Notes: generated by a model not told the origin, from the letters alone. 64,000 nucleotides of DNA from Streptacidiphilus rugosus AM-16 (GCF_000744655.1 NZ_JQMJ01000004.1:3596001-3660000), one strand, 5' to 3'; counted from the first letter of the stretch, positions 8,726 to 17,733 are shown. Made by a program: numbers and translations.

Positions 8726-9979
8726 ATGTCGAACACCACCGATGACACCGCGGGCACCCCGGAGGGCACGCCGGAGGGCACGCCGTCCGGCGCGGGCGGC
8801 CGCGGCCGCGGCGCGATCGGCAGCCGCAAGCGGGTCCTGCTGGTGTCGGTGGCCGTCGCGGCCGTCGCCGGCTCCGTCGCGGCCGGAACCGCCCTGGCAG
8901 CGGGGCCTCCGCTGCCGTCGATCAGCGCCGAGGCCCTGCTGTCGAAGACGCTGAGCAGCCATGTGGACAGCTTCTCCGGCACCGTCGAGGCCACCGTCGA
9001 CCTGGGCATCCCGTCCCAGCTGCTCGGCGCGCTGCCCTCGGCCGTCGCCTCCGGCACCAAGGGCGGCGGGGCGCACGACGCCCAGGCCCAGCTCGCCGAG
9101 CAGCAGCTGGTCTCGCTGCTCTCGGGGACGCACACGGCGGACGTCGCGTCCGACGGCCAGACCAAGCAGAGCTTCAGCCTCACCGACGCGGGCCGCACGG
9201 TGCGCGTCGTGCACAACGGCACGGACGCCTGGGCCTACGACAGCCAGACCAAGCAGGCCGTCCACTACGTCGGGATCGGCAGGAACGACACCGCGCCGGC
9301 CGCCCCGGACACCCCTTCGGTGACCACGCCGGCGCAGGCCGCCCAGCTGCTGCGGACGATTGCGCCGTTCAGCGACGTCTCGGTGGACAACACCTCCATG
9401 GTGGCCGGGCGTTCGGTCTACATGCTGGTGGTCTCCCCGAAGGGCCACGGCTCGACGATCGGCGACGTCAGGATCGCGGTCGACGCGAAGACGTACATGC
9501 CGCTGGAGGTCCGGGTGAACCCGGCGGACGGCAGCAGCCCGATCGCGGACGTCCGCTTCGCCTCGATCTCCTTCGACACTCCGGCGGCCGGCTCCTTCAC
9601 CTTCCTGCCCCCGGCGGGCACGAAGGTCACCACGCAGTCCGCCGCGGACCGCGCGGGGCACCCGGCGAAGCCGCAGGGTCAGCAGGGTCCGAAGGGCGAG
9701 AAGGGTGGCAAGGGCCTCCCCGGCACGGCCGGCCGGAACAACGACGTCAAGGTCGTCGGCACCGGCTGGACGACGGTCTACGAGATCAGCCCGTCCGCCA
9801 CGGCCAAGGGCGGCACGTCCGGAGCCAAGGACCCGCTGGCCGAGCTGAAGACCTTCGGCACCCCGGTCAACGGCGGGACGCTCTTCTCGACGAAGCTCCT
9901 CAACGTCCTGGTCGCCGACAACGGCACCGTCTACGCCGGCGCGGTGACCCCCGGGTACCTGGAGAGCCTCGCCAAGTAG
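8726..9979 (+). CDS. Membrane-anchored LolA/DUF2092-like protein with collagen-like stretch
   Basis: This 417-aa exported protein starts at the ATG at 8726, 7 nt after GGAGGG (8713-8718). Residues 37-59 form a single N-terminal hydrophobic segment after a basic patch (GSRKR), so it is a signal peptide or anchor. Residues 60-300 look like the LolA/LprG-type lipid-binding half-barrel, ending in FASISFDTPAAGSFTFLPPA. Residues 318-336 are a run of six Gly-X-Y triplets (GQQGPKGEKGGKGLPGTAG). A C-terminal segment (NVLVADNGTVYAGAVTP) follows. Similar proteins sit with sigma factors or two-component systems and may carry lipids or sense envelope stress. No such partner is adjacent here. The function is inferred from fold only. 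Confidence 0.75.
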   Translation: MSNTTDDTAGTPEGTPEGTPSGAGGRGRGAIGSRKRVLLVSVAVAAVAGSVAAGTALAAGPPLPSISAEALLSKTLSSHVDSFSGTVEATVDLGIPSQLLGALPSAVASGTKGGGAHDAQAQLAEQQLVSLLSGTHTADVASDGQTKQSFSLTDAGRTVRVVHNGTDAWAYDSQTKQAVHYVGIGRNDTAPAAPDTPSVTTPAQAAQLLRTIAPFSDVSVDNTSMVAGRSVYMLVVSPKGHGSTIGDVRIAVDAKTYMPLEVRVNPADGSSPIADVRFASISFDTPAAGSFTFLPPAGTKVTTQSAADRAGHPAKPQGQQGPKGEKGGKGLPGTAGRNNDVKVVGTGWTTVYEISPSATAKGGTSGAKDPLAELKTFGTPVNGGTLFSTKLLNVLVADNGTVYAGAVTPGYLESLAK

Positions 9980-10132
9980 CTCCGGACAAGCAAGTAGTCC
10001 GGACAAGTGATCGGCCGACCGATTCTTCGGTCGGCCGATCACGACTGCTCATGCACAGTTCTTCAATAATTACCCCTCGGTAGCTAGCGTGCAGCCTGTC
10101 ATGCTCAGGCCCGCCTCCACCGAGGAGACCAC

Positions 10133-11155
10133 GTGCGCACGCGTCACCTGCTCGCCGCCGCTCTCGCCGCCACCACCGCGCTGATCGGCGACGCGACAAC
10201 CACGGCCCACGCCACCACCGGCGGCAACACCCTGTCCGTGTTCGCCTGGAACGTCGACCTCGGCACCTCGATCGTCGACAGCACCCAGAACGAGCAGGCC
10301 GCCACCCGCACGCCCGTGGTCGAGTCGATCGTCCGCCAGCACAACGCCGACGTCGTGGTGCTCGACGAGCTCTTCAACCACGCCTCGACCAGCGACATCG
10401 AGAGCAAGCTGGCCGACCTGTACCCGTACCACACGCCCGTCGTCGGCCAGGTCTGCTCCGGCGGCGGCTGGAACGGCATCAGCGGGGACTGCTCGAACTC
10501 CTGGTTCGTCATCAACGGCGGCACCATGATCTTCTCGAAGTACCCGATCGACGCGCAGTACGCGCACGTCTTCTCCAACTCGACCTCGGGCACCTGGGAC
10601 TACAACGCCAACAAGGGCGCCGCCCTCGCCGAGATCGACAAGAACGGCGTGAAGACCTGGGTCGTCGGCACGCATCTCCAGGCGGACCAGTCCAACACCT
10701 CCACGGACACCACCCAGGCGACCCGCCTCGCCCAGCTCGGCGAGATCCGCGGCTGGGTCAACGGCATCGTCGGCTCGACCGCCCCGGTGCTGATCGGCGG
10801 TGACCTGAACGTCGAGTACTCCCACGGCGCGGCGCGCGGCGACTACGCCAACGCGCAGAACGCCGTCGGCGGCGTCCTCGGCACCCCGGCGACCGACCCG
10901 TCGCAGCACTGGACGATGGACTGCCCGGTCTCCGCCTGGTGCCAGTACATGGCCGGCGTCGAGACCTTCCCGGTCGACTACCAGGACAGCCTGGACTACC
11001 TCGGCTACCTCAACGCGCCCGGCCGCCCCGTTCCGACGGCGCTGCCCGCCGTGGCGACCGACTTCGACCCGCAGTCCGGCTGGACTTCGGGCGCGCTCGA
11101 CACCCGCTCCCCCAGCGACCACTACCCGGTCCAGACCACCTTCCAGCTGCCGTAA
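10133..11155 (+). CDS. Secreted sphingomyelinase-like phosphodiesterase (EEP family)
   Basis: This 340-aa protein belongs to the endonuclease/exonuclease/phosphatase fold and looks closest to bacterial neutral sphingomyelinases (phospholipase C type). A signal peptide covers about residues 1-28 (MRTRHLLAAALAATTALIG, Ala-rich cleavage region). Active-site matches are Asn40 (AWNVD), Glu79 (VVVLDELFNHAS), His181 (VGTHLQAD), Asp224/Asn226 (GGDLNVE) and Asp329/His330 (SDHYPV). GTG at 10133 follows GAGGAG (10122-10127) by 5 nt. A strong terminator follows the gene. It probably cleaves a phosphodiester lipid head group outside the cell; sphingomyelin itself as substrate is unproven. Confidence 0.85.
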   Translation: MRTRHLLAAALAATTALIGDATTTAHATTGGNTLSVFAWNVDLGTSIVDSTQNEQAATRTPVVESIVRQHNADVVVLDELFNHASTSDIESKLADLYPYHTPVVGQVCSGGGWNGISGDCSNSWFVINGGTMIFSKYPIDAQYAHVFSNSTSGTWDYNANKGAALAEIDKNGVKTWVVGTHLQADQSNTSTDTTQATRLAQLGEIRGWVNGIVGSTAPVLIGGDLNVEYSHGAARGDYANAQNAVGGVLGTPATDPSQHWTMDCPVSAWCQYMAGVETFPVDYQDSLDYLGYLNAPGRPVPTALPAVATDFDPQSGWTSGALDTRSPSDHYPVQTTFQLP

Positions 11156-11172
11156 CGACCGCATGTCCACGG

Positions 11173-11212
11173 AAAGGGAATTGCACCCCTCAACGGGGTG
11201 TCAATTCCCTTT
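11173..11212 (+). terminator. Rho-independent-type terminator after the sphingomyelinase-like gene
   Basis: A 17-bp stem with one bulged base (AAAGGGAATTG-CACCCC paired with GGGGTGTCAATTCCCTTT) has a small loop and is followed by TCTTCGCTT. It starts 18 nt after the stop codon, and its AT-rich outer arms could work in both directions. Confidence 0.9.
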
Positions 11213-11331
11213 CTTCGCTTGCGTCTCACCTAATGAAAGGACCCTTGACGACTGCAGGTAATACGGATGCCATGGACCGTCCCACTCGCCCAGTGCGGGG
11301 GCGAATCCGGTCCGACCAGAGAGCTTCACCT

Positions 11332-12642
11332 ATGAGCATCAGCCGCCGCGCCTTTCTCGCTGCTGCCGGTTTCACCGCCGTTTCGGCCGGTTCGGCGCTG
11401 TTGAGTGGCTGCGGAAGCAGCAATACACGCGTCACCGGGGAGTCGGGCGCCCCGAGTTCACTGGAGGTCTTCTCCTGGTGGACCGAGGGCGGGGAGGCCA
11501 ACGCACTCTCCTCCCTGGTGAGCGAGTTCCATCTGCACAATCCGAACATCAAATTCATCAACCGCTCCGTCGCCGGCGGCGCCGGCGCCAACGCCAAGGC
11601 GGAGCTGGCCCGTCGGATGAAGGCCGGAAACCCGCCGGACACCTTCCAGGCCCAGGCCGGCGCGATGCTGGACGACTACGTGGACGCCGGCCAGTTGGAG
11701 GACCTCGGCTTCCTCTACCAGCAACAGGGCTGGGACCGCTCGGTCAACCCGACACTGCTGGCGCTGGCCAAGCGCAACGGCAAGCACTGGTCGGTGCCGC
11801 TCGACATCCACCACATCAACGTGCTGTGGTCCAACAAGCGCCTCTGCGACCACCTGAAGATCTCCTCCGCCCCCACCTCGGTGCCCGAGTTCCTCACCGC
11901 CCTGAACAAGGTCGCGGCCGCCGGCAAGGTCCCGATCGCCATCGGCACGACGCCGGACCAGAACTGGCAGGTCAAGCACCTGATGGAGGTGCTGCTCGTG
12001 GCCGAGCTCGGCCCGGACGCCTGGTCGACGCTCTGGCGGCGCGGCGGCGACTGGACCAGCCAGCCGGTCAGCGCGGCCCTCGCGGCGTTGCGACAGATCA
12101 TGTCGCTGACCAGCCCCCAGACCGCGGCGATGACCTGGGACCAGGCGAGCGCCATGGTCGGCAAGGGCGAGGCCGCCTACCAGATCATGGGCGACTGGAC
12201 CGAGGCCACCTTCACCCTGTCCGGCCTGATCGCGCACCGGGACTACGACTGGTCCCCCGCTCCCGGCACCTCAGGCACCTTCGTCTTCGCCTCCGACTGC
12301 TTCACGCTCCCCAAGGGCGCGAAGGACCGGGACGCGGCCATCGCCTGGCTGATCGAGTGCGGCAGCCAGGGCGGCCAGGACTCCTTCACCGCGGCCAAGG
12401 GTGCGATCCCGCCGCGGTCGGTCGTCGGCTCGACCGAGCGGGGCCTCTTCGACACCTACTCACGGTGGTCGATGGACCAGTGGACCTCCACCCACATCGT
12501 CGGCTCGCTGACTCACGGCGTGGTCGCCCGCGCCGCATGGAACGGGGCCATCGACGCGGCCGTCACCACGTTCGTCAACGACCGCAACCCGACCCGGCTG
12601 CAGTCCGCGCTCGTCACGGCGGCCCACACCTACGCGGCGTAG
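11332..12642 (+). CDS. Extracellular solute-binding lipoprotein (ABC sugar type), orphan
   Basis: This 436-aa protein is a family 1 solute-binding protein of the carbohydrate ABC-transporter type. It has a twin-arginine lipoprotein leader: SRRAFLAAAG, then the lipobox LLSGC with Cys27. The mature part begins LEVFSWWTEGGE and later carries AAYQIMGDWTEATF, typical of sugar binders. ATG at 11332 puts the leader at the right length; no strong Shine-Dalgarno is seen. No permease or ATPase gene is adjacent, so it must use components encoded elsewhere or act alone. It converges with a DeoR regulator whose stop lies 30 nt away. Confidence 0.9.
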   Translation: MSISRRAFLAAAGFTAVSAGSALLSGCGSSNTRVTGESGAPSSLEVFSWWTEGGEANALSSLVSEFHLHNPNIKFINRSVAGGAGANAKAELARRMKAGNPPDTFQAQAGAMLDDYVDAGQLEDLGFLYQQQGWDRSVNPTLLALAKRNGKHWSVPLDIHHINVLWSNKRLCDHLKISSAPTSVPEFLTALNKVAAAGKVPIAIGTTPDQNWQVKHLMEVLLVAELGPDAWSTLWRRGGDWTSQPVSAALAALRQIMSLTSPQTAAMTWDQASAMVGKGEAAYQIMGDWTEATFTLSGLIAHRDYDWSPAPGTSGTFVFASDCFTLPKGAKDRDAAIAWLIECGSQGGQDSFTAAKGAIPPRSVVGSTERGLFDTYSRWSMDQWTSTHIVGSLTHGVVARAAWNGAIDAAVTTFVNDRNPTRLQSALVTAAHTYAA

Positions 12643-12672
12643 GGCCCGCCACGGCGTGGTGCCGCCCTCGGA

Positions 12673-13461
12673 CTACGCCGGCTGTCCGGCCACCAGCAGC
12701 CGTCCCACCGCCGACACCGCGAGCTCCCTGACCTCCGGGGGCATCGCGGCGTCGGTGATGAGCGTGTCCACCGCCGAGAGCGGCGCGTAGGAGCTGAGGC
12801 TGACCATGCCCCACTTGCTGTGGTCGGCCAGCACCACCACCTTGCCCGCGCAGGCGATCAGGGCCCGGTTGGTCTCCGCCTCGGCCAGGTTGGGCGTGGT
12901 CAGCCCGGCCTCCGGGTCCAGGCCGTGGCAGCCCATGAACAGCTGGTCCACGTGCAGGTCGTGCAGGGCCAGCGAGGCCATCGGGCCGACCAGCGCGTCG
13001 CTGGGGGTGCGTACGCCGCCGGTGAGCACGACGGTGGGTCCGGTGCGCCCGGGCCGGCGCGCCTCCTCGAACACGTCGGCCACCCGCACCGAGTTCGTCA
13101 CCACCGTCAGCCGCTGCACCCGCAGCAGGTGCCGGGCCAGCGCGTGCGTGGTCGTCCCCGCGGACAGCGCGATGGCCGTGCCGGGCCGGACCAGACCGGC
13201 CGCGAGCCGGGCGATCTCGTCCTTGGCCTCCGGCTCCCACTCGACCTTGGCCTCGAAGCCCGGCTCGACGCTGCCCGCGTTGCCGGCCTGCAGCGCCCCG
13301 CCGTGGACCTTCTCGACCAGGCCCAGCCTGGCCAGCTCGGACAGGTCCCGACGGATCGTCATGTCGGAGACGCCGAACCTGGCCGACAGCTCCCCCACCC
13401 GGACGCTGCCACTCCGCCGGATCTCCGCGAGGATCACGGACTGCCGCCGCTTCGCGAGCAT
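12673..13461 (-). CDS. DeoR/GlpR family transcriptional regulator
   Basis: This 262-aa regulator has an N-terminal winged helix at about residues 5-58 with the family signature GVSDMTIRRDLSELARLGLVEKVHGGA. The C-terminal sensor domain is a sugar-isomerase-like fold (LTGGVRTPSDALVGPMA, FMGCHGLDPEAGLTTPN, VVLADHSKWG). Such proteins repress sugar uptake and catabolic genes and respond to phosphorylated sugars. ATG at 13461 is preferred because the GGGGAGAGGGG tract is just upstream; a longer in-frame extension to 13527 has no family match. It is convergent with the orphan sugar-binding lipoprotein, which is a plausible but unproven target. Confidence 0.92.
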   Translation of the reverse strand: MLAKRRQSVILAEIRRSGSVRVGELSARFGVSDMTIRRDLSELARLGLVEKVHGGALQAGNAGSVEPGFEAKVEWEPEAKDEIARLAAGLVRPGTAIALSAGTTTHALARHLLRVQRLTVVTNSVRVADVFEEARRPGRTGPTVVLTGGVRTPSDALVGPMASLALHDLHVDQLFMGCHGLDPEAGLTTPNLAEAETNRALIACAGKVVVLADHSKWGMVSLSSYAPLSAVDTLITDAAMPPEVRELAVSAVGRLLVAGQPA

Positions 13462-13563
13462 CTCGCCCCTCTCCCCCGACGGAGTCGGACATGCTTGAAC
13501 GCAATCAAACAGGACCGCGCATATCACATGCCCCGGCGTGCAGTCGTGTCAAGAGGTCCGGCG

Positions 13564-14520
13564 TCAGGACGCCGTGACGCCGACCGCCTCCGCCCCGGCG
13601 GTGTCCCGGAGTTCGGCGAGGCGGCTGCGCCGCGCCTGGCGCAGCCCGTCGAAGGTGAGCACCGCCAGCGCCGCCCACACCAGTCCGAAGCCGATCCAGC
13701 GCGCGGTCGGCATGTGCTCGTGGAAGACGGCGATGCCGAGCAGGAACTGGAACACCGGCGCGAGGTACTGCAGCAGACCCATCGTGGTCAGCGGCACCCG
13801 CACCGCGGCGGCGCCGAAGGCGACCAGCGGAACGGCCGTGATCAGCCCGCACAGCGCCAGCAGCAGCGCGTGGCCGGGCCCGTGGGAGGTGAAGGTGGAG
13901 TGCCCGGTGCCGGAGAGGAAGAACAGGTAGCCGAGGGCGGGCAGGAAGAGGAAGGCGGTCTCGGTCGCGAAGCCCTCCAGGCCGCCGAGTCCGACCTTCT
14001 TCTTGATCAGCCCGTAGGTGGCGAAGGAGAGGGCCAGGGTCAGCGCGATCCAGGGCAGCTGTCCGTAGCCGACCGTCAGCACGGCGACGGCCACCGCGCC
14101 GATCCCCACCGCCGCCCACTGCGCGGGCCGAAGCCGCTCGCGCAGGACGAGCACGCCGAAGGTGATGGTGACCAGCGGGTTGATGAAGTAGCCCAGCGAG
14201 GTCTCCACGACGTGCCCGCTGTTCACGCCCCAGATGTACATCCCCCAGTTCACGCTGATCACCGCCGCCCCGAGCCCGACCAGCGCGAGCCGCCCGGGCT
14301 GCCGCAGCAGCGGGCGTATCCAGGACCAGGCGTCAGGGCGTCGCAGCCTGGCCACGGCCAGCAGCAGCACGCCGGTGACCAGCGACCACACCATCCGGTC
14401 GGCCAGGATCTCCCCCGCCCCGGCCGGCTTCAGCAGCGGCCAGTAGAGCGGGAAGAACCCCCACATGCCGTACGCGGCGAAGCCCAGCATCAGGCCCTTG
14501 CGTTCTTCGTTCCGTCCCAC
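13564..14520 (-). CDS. rarD: RarD, EamA-family transporter
   Basis: This 318-aa membrane protein has about ten hydrophobic helices and two EamA repeats. It begins with the RarD-type KGLMLGFAAYGMWGFFPLYW, and contains NWGMYIWGVNSGHVVETSLG and YFINPL, all characteristic. The drug/metabolite superfamily exports small molecules; substrates of RarD are not firmly known. GTG at 14520 follows GAGGGG by 7 nt. It lies downstream of a terminator that closes the APC permease gene, so it is probably a single transcription unit. Confidence 0.93.
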   Translation of the reverse strand: MGRNEERKGLMLGFAAYGMWGFFPLYWPLLKPAGAGEILADRMVWSLVTGVLLLAVARLRRPDAWSWIRPLLRQPGRLALVGLGAAVISVNWGMYIWGVNSGHVVETSLGYFINPLVTITFGVLVLRERLRPAQWAAVGIGAVAVAVLTVGYGQLPWIALTLALSFATYGLIKKKVGLGGLEGFATETAFLFLPALGYLFFLSGTGHSTFTSHGPGHALLLALCGLITAVPLVAFGAAAVRVPLTTMGLLQYLAPVFQFLLGIAVFHEHMPTARWIGFGLVWAALAVLTFDGLRQARRSRLAELRDTAGAEAVGVTAS

Positions 14521-14577
14521 CGTGTAACCCCTCGAACCCGGATGCGTCCCCTACCTCCCCCTCGCACGGTAGACGAC

Positions 14578-14611
14578 CGCGCCCCCGCTCGGAAATCCGA
14601 ACGGGGGCGCG
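14578..14611 (-). terminator. Terminator after the APC permease gene
   Basis: Ten-bp arms CGCGCCCCCG and CGGGGGCGCG enclose a second short palindrome (CGGAAATCCG). The hairpin lies 37 nt beyond the permease stop and before rarD, on the leftward path. Confidence 0.8.
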
Positions 14612-14648
14612 ATCAGGCAACGATTCCGCCGGTCGCCGGGCCGGACGG

Positions 14649-16679
14649 TCAGACGGACGGGGTGTCCAGGTGCTCCAGCTTCTCCACCCGGACGCCGGAG
14701 GCCTCAGCCTCCTCGAGTTCGTAGTGGGCGCTCACCACGTCGAAGGGCACGATGGTCGCCACGACGTTGGGCAGCTTGCCGACCGCGCGGGCGATCTGGT
14801 CCGCGGTGCGGCGGTGCAGCAGCCTGCCCAGGACGGGCGAGTAGTTCCGCTCCGGGATGAGCAGAGTGATCTGGCTCCTCTCCCGCTTGGCCGTGCGGGC
14901 GATCAGCTCCACCAGCGAGCGGGTGATCCGTCGGTCAGGACACTCGACGATCTCCAGCGGCAGGTCGCCGACCTCGACGTTGCCCCACTGCGTCCTCAGT
15001 CGCTCGGCCTCACGGTCGTCGATCATGAAGTGCACCGCGCGGACCTCGGTGGGGCGCATCGAGCGGGCATAACGGATCGCCTTGAGTACGGCCAGGTCGA
15101 CGCGGTCGACCAGGATGTACATCACCTGGCGGCGGTAGTTCGGGTTGACCGTGTCGACCGGGACGGTGGCCAGCGCCTCGGCCTCTTCCCGGTAGCGCTT
15201 GTTCACCTTGATCAGCGACCAGACGCCGATCGGGAAGATCACGACGACCACCCAGGCGCCCTCGGTGAACTTGGTGACCGCGAAGATCCCGACCACGAGG
15301 GCGGCGCAGACCGCCGCCGCGCCGTTGATTGCGACCTTGACCTTCCACTTGCCGGTGCGCCGGTCGAGATGATGCTTGACCATTCCCGCACCCGCCATGG
15401 TGAAGCCGGTGAAGACGCCGATCGCATAGAGGCTGACCAGCTGGGTCAGGTTGCCGTCGGTGACGATCAGCAGCACCAGCGAGATCACGGTCAGCACGAT
15501 GATCCCGGCGGAGAACGCGAGCCGGTGACCGCGGCGAGTCAGCTGGCGCGGCAGGAAGGAGTCCTCCGCGACGAAACTCGCGAGGAACGGGAAGCCGCTG
15601 AACGAGGTGTTCGCACCGGTGTAGAGGATGAGGGCCGTGGCCAGCTGCACGAAGACCAGCCCGGCCTGCCCGAACCAGCTGTTGCCGAAGGCCCAGGCCG
15701 CCTCCTGCGAGACCACGGTGGGCACGCCGGCGGTGTAGGGCATGGCGTGGGTGATGTTGGCCAGGAGCGAGACACCGAGCACGCCGGTGCCCAGGATGGT
15801 CGACATGATGACCATGGTTTTGCGGGCGTTCGGGCCCTGCGGGTTGCGGAAGGCGCTGACGCCGTTGGAGATGGCCTCCAGGCCGGTCAGCGATGAACCA
15901 CCGTTGGCAAAGGCCCGCAGCATGGTCAGCAACGCCGCACCGTAGAAGAAGCCGTGCTCGCCCGTGCCCAGCGACATCATGCCTGGCTGGTGCACGTCCA
16001 AGTGGCTGTGGTCGCCCAGCAGGAATCGACCGATGCCGACCACGACCAGCAGGCCCATGCCCGCGAAGAAGAGGTACGCCGGGATGGCGAAGGCGCGCCC
16101 GGCCTCCCGGATGCCCCGAAGATTGCCGTAGCAGAGCAGGAGCACGACAGCGACGGTGAGCCAGATCTTATGGGCCGATACGAAGGCTATGAAGCCGTCG
16201 TTGCCCCACAGGAACTGGCCGAGCGAGACCAGCGCGTCGGTACCGGCGGCGGCCTGGACCGCCACCGTGACGATGTAGTCGATCAGCAGCGCCACCGCCG
16301 CGACCTGGGCGACGCGGGGGCCGAAGTTCTCACGCGCGACGACGTAGGAGCCACCGGCCCGCGTGTAGACCATGACGACCTCGCGGTACGAGAGCGTCAG
16401 CAGGACCAGTACACCCAGAATGACGAAGGTCAACGGGATCAGAGCGCTGAACGCCGCGAGGCCGATCGCCGGGATCAGGATCACGAGCATCTGCTCGGAA
16501 CCGTACGCCGTGGAGGAGATGCAGTCGGAGGCCATGACGCCGAGTGCGACAGGGTTCGAGAGCTTCTCGTCGGTGAGCTGTTCGGTGACCAGGGGCTTGC
16601 CGAGGAGACGTTTCTTCACTCGGTAGCCCAGGCTCTCCGGGAGGTCGACCTCTCCAGAGGGGCTGATGGTGCCGGCCAT
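14649..16679 (-). CDS. APC-family permease, KimA-like
   Basis: This 676-aa transporter has twelve predicted membrane helices in about residues 60-480 and a soluble C-terminal domain of about 190 residues. The N-terminal part contains ASDCISSTAYGSEQMLVIL and TRAGGSYVVARENFG, typical of the APC superfamily. The length and the C-terminal USP-like region match the KimA (YdaO) potassium/proton symporters of Bacillus better than amino-acid permeases, so potassium uptake is a reasonable hypothesis. Bacterial KimA is controlled by cyclic di-AMP. No Shine-Dalgarno is evident before ATG 16679; an 11-bp hairpin lies 17 nt upstream. The gene is 121 nt downstream of korB on the same strand. Confidence 0.85.
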   Translation of the reverse strand: MAGTISPSGEVDLPESLGYRVKKRLLGKPLVTEQLTDEKLSNPVALGVMASDCISSTAYGSEQMLVILIPAIGLAAFSALIPLTFVILGVLVLLTLSYREVVMVYTRAGGSYVVARENFGPRVAQVAAVALLIDYIVTVAVQAAAGTDALVSLGQFLWGNDGFIAFVSAHKIWLTVAVVLLLCYGNLRGIREAGRAFAIPAYLFFAGMGLLVVVGIGRFLLGDHSHLDVHQPGMMSLGTGEHGFFYGAALLTMLRAFANGGSSLTGLEAISNGVSAFRNPQGPNARKTMVIMSTILGTGVLGVSLLANITHAMPYTAGVPTVVSQEAAWAFGNSWFGQAGLVFVQLATALILYTGANTSFSGFPFLASFVAEDSFLPRQLTRRGHRLAFSAGIIVLTVISLVLLIVTDGNLTQLVSLYAIGVFTGFTMAGAGMVKHHLDRRTGKWKVKVAINGAAAVCAALVVGIFAVTKFTEGAWVVVVIFPIGVWSLIKVNKRYREEAEALATVPVDTVNPNYRRQVMYILVDRVDLAVLKAIRYARSMRPTEVRAVHFMIDDREAERLRTQWGNVEVGDLPLEIVECPDRRITRSLVELIARTAKRERSQITLLIPERNYSPVLGRLLHRRTADQIARAVGKLPNVVATIVPFDVVSAHYELEEAEASGVRVEKLEHLDTPSV

Positions 16680-16695
16680 GGTGGGGAATCCGATC

Positions 16696-16733
16696 CGGGC
16701 GGGAGTTGACGTTCACATGCTTACTCCCGCCCG
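16696..16733 (-). terminator. Hairpin between korB and the APC permease
   Basis: Perfect 11-bp arms CGGGCGGGAGT and ACTCCCGCCCG are separated by 16 nt. The hairpin is 67 nt past the korB stop and ends 17 nt before the permease ATG. It may terminate the korAB transcript or be a leader structure controlling the permease; the sequence does not decide. Confidence 0.55.
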
Positions 16734-16800
16734 ACCGGGCAAATCGGACATCTGTCCCAGCGGAGACGGATCTTAGCGCGTCCCTAACGCCGGTGTGACC

Positions 16801-17733
16801 TCACCGAACCATCCACGTGTCGCTACCGGTAAGAAGGTCCTCCAGCCGCCCTTCGCCCCGGTTTGTCACGGCCTCGGCCACCTGCTCGTTCAGCTGCCGG
16901 TCGTACACCGGCCGGCGGACCGAGCGCAGCACCCCGATCGGGGTCGGCGAGCTCAGCCGGGACAGGGCGAAGGCGCGGGTGGGGTCGGGGTCGTGCGCGT
17001 CGTGCACGATCTCCTCGCCGTCGGCGCTGAGCCGGTACGGCTGCCCCTGCTCCAGCCGCAGCAGTGCGGTGTCCCGCGTCGACGGGTCCTTGAGGATCTC
17101 GAAGGCGCCGTCGTTGAAGATGTTGCAGTTCTGGTAGATCTCCACCAGGGCCGTGCCCTCGTGCTCGGCCGCCTGCCGCAGCACTTCGGTCAGGTGCTTG
17201 CGGTCGGAGTCGACGGTGCGGGCCACGAAGCTCGCCTCCGCGCCGATCGCCAGCGAGAGCGGATGGAAGGGCGCGTCCAGCGAGCCCATCGGCGTGGACT
17301 TGGTGATCTTGCCCTGCTCGCTGGTGGGCGAGTACTGCCCCTTGGTGAGCCCGTAGATCTGGTTGTTGAAGAGCAGGATCTTCAGGTTCACATTGCGGCG
17401 CAGCGCGTGGATCAGATGGTTGCCGCCGATGGACAGCGCGTCGCCGTCACCGGTGATCACCCACACCGACAGGTCCGGGCGGGTCGACGCCAGGCCGGTC
17501 GCGATGGCCGGGGCGCGCCCGTGGATCGAGTGCATCCCGTAGGTGTTGAGGTAGTACGGGAACCGGGAGGAGCAGCCGATGCCGGAGACGAAGACGATGT
17601 TCTCCCGCGCGATGCCGAGCTCCGGCAGGAAGCCCTGCACCGCGGCGAGGATCGCGTAGTCACCGCAGCCCGGGCACCAGCGCACCTCCTGGTCGGACTT
17701 GAAGTCCTTCGCGGTCAGCTTGACGTCAGTCAT
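16801..17733 (-). CDS. korB: 2-oxoacid:ferredoxin oxidoreductase subunit beta (KorB)
   Basis: This 310-aa subunit binds thiamine diphosphate and an iron-sulfur cluster. WCPGCGDYAI near residue 19 supplies cluster cysteines. GDGDALSIGGNH near residue 95, followed by NNQIYGLTKGQYSPTS, is the TPP/Mg site. With KorA it forms the two-subunit oxygen-tolerant enzyme known from actinobacteria, which converts 2-oxoglutarate to succinyl-CoA with reduction of ferredoxin. The start codon ATG at 17733 overlaps the end of korA by 8 nt, so translation is probably coupled. No ferredoxin gene is adjacent. Confidence 0.95.
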   Translation of the reverse strand: MTDVKLTAKDFKSDQEVRWCPGCGDYAILAAVQGFLPELGIARENIVFVSGIGCSSRFPYYLNTYGMHSIHGRAPAIATGLASTRPDLSVWVITGDGDALSIGGNHLIHALRRNVNLKILLFNNQIYGLTKGQYSPTSEQGKITKSTPMGSLDAPFHPLSLAIGAEASFVARTVDSDRKHLTEVLRQAAEHEGTALVEIYQNCNIFNDGAFEILKDPSTRDTALLRLEQGQPYRLSADGEEIVHDAHDPDPTRAFALSRLSSPTPIGVLRSVRRPVYDRQLNEQVAEAVTNRGEGRLEDLLTGSDTWMVR

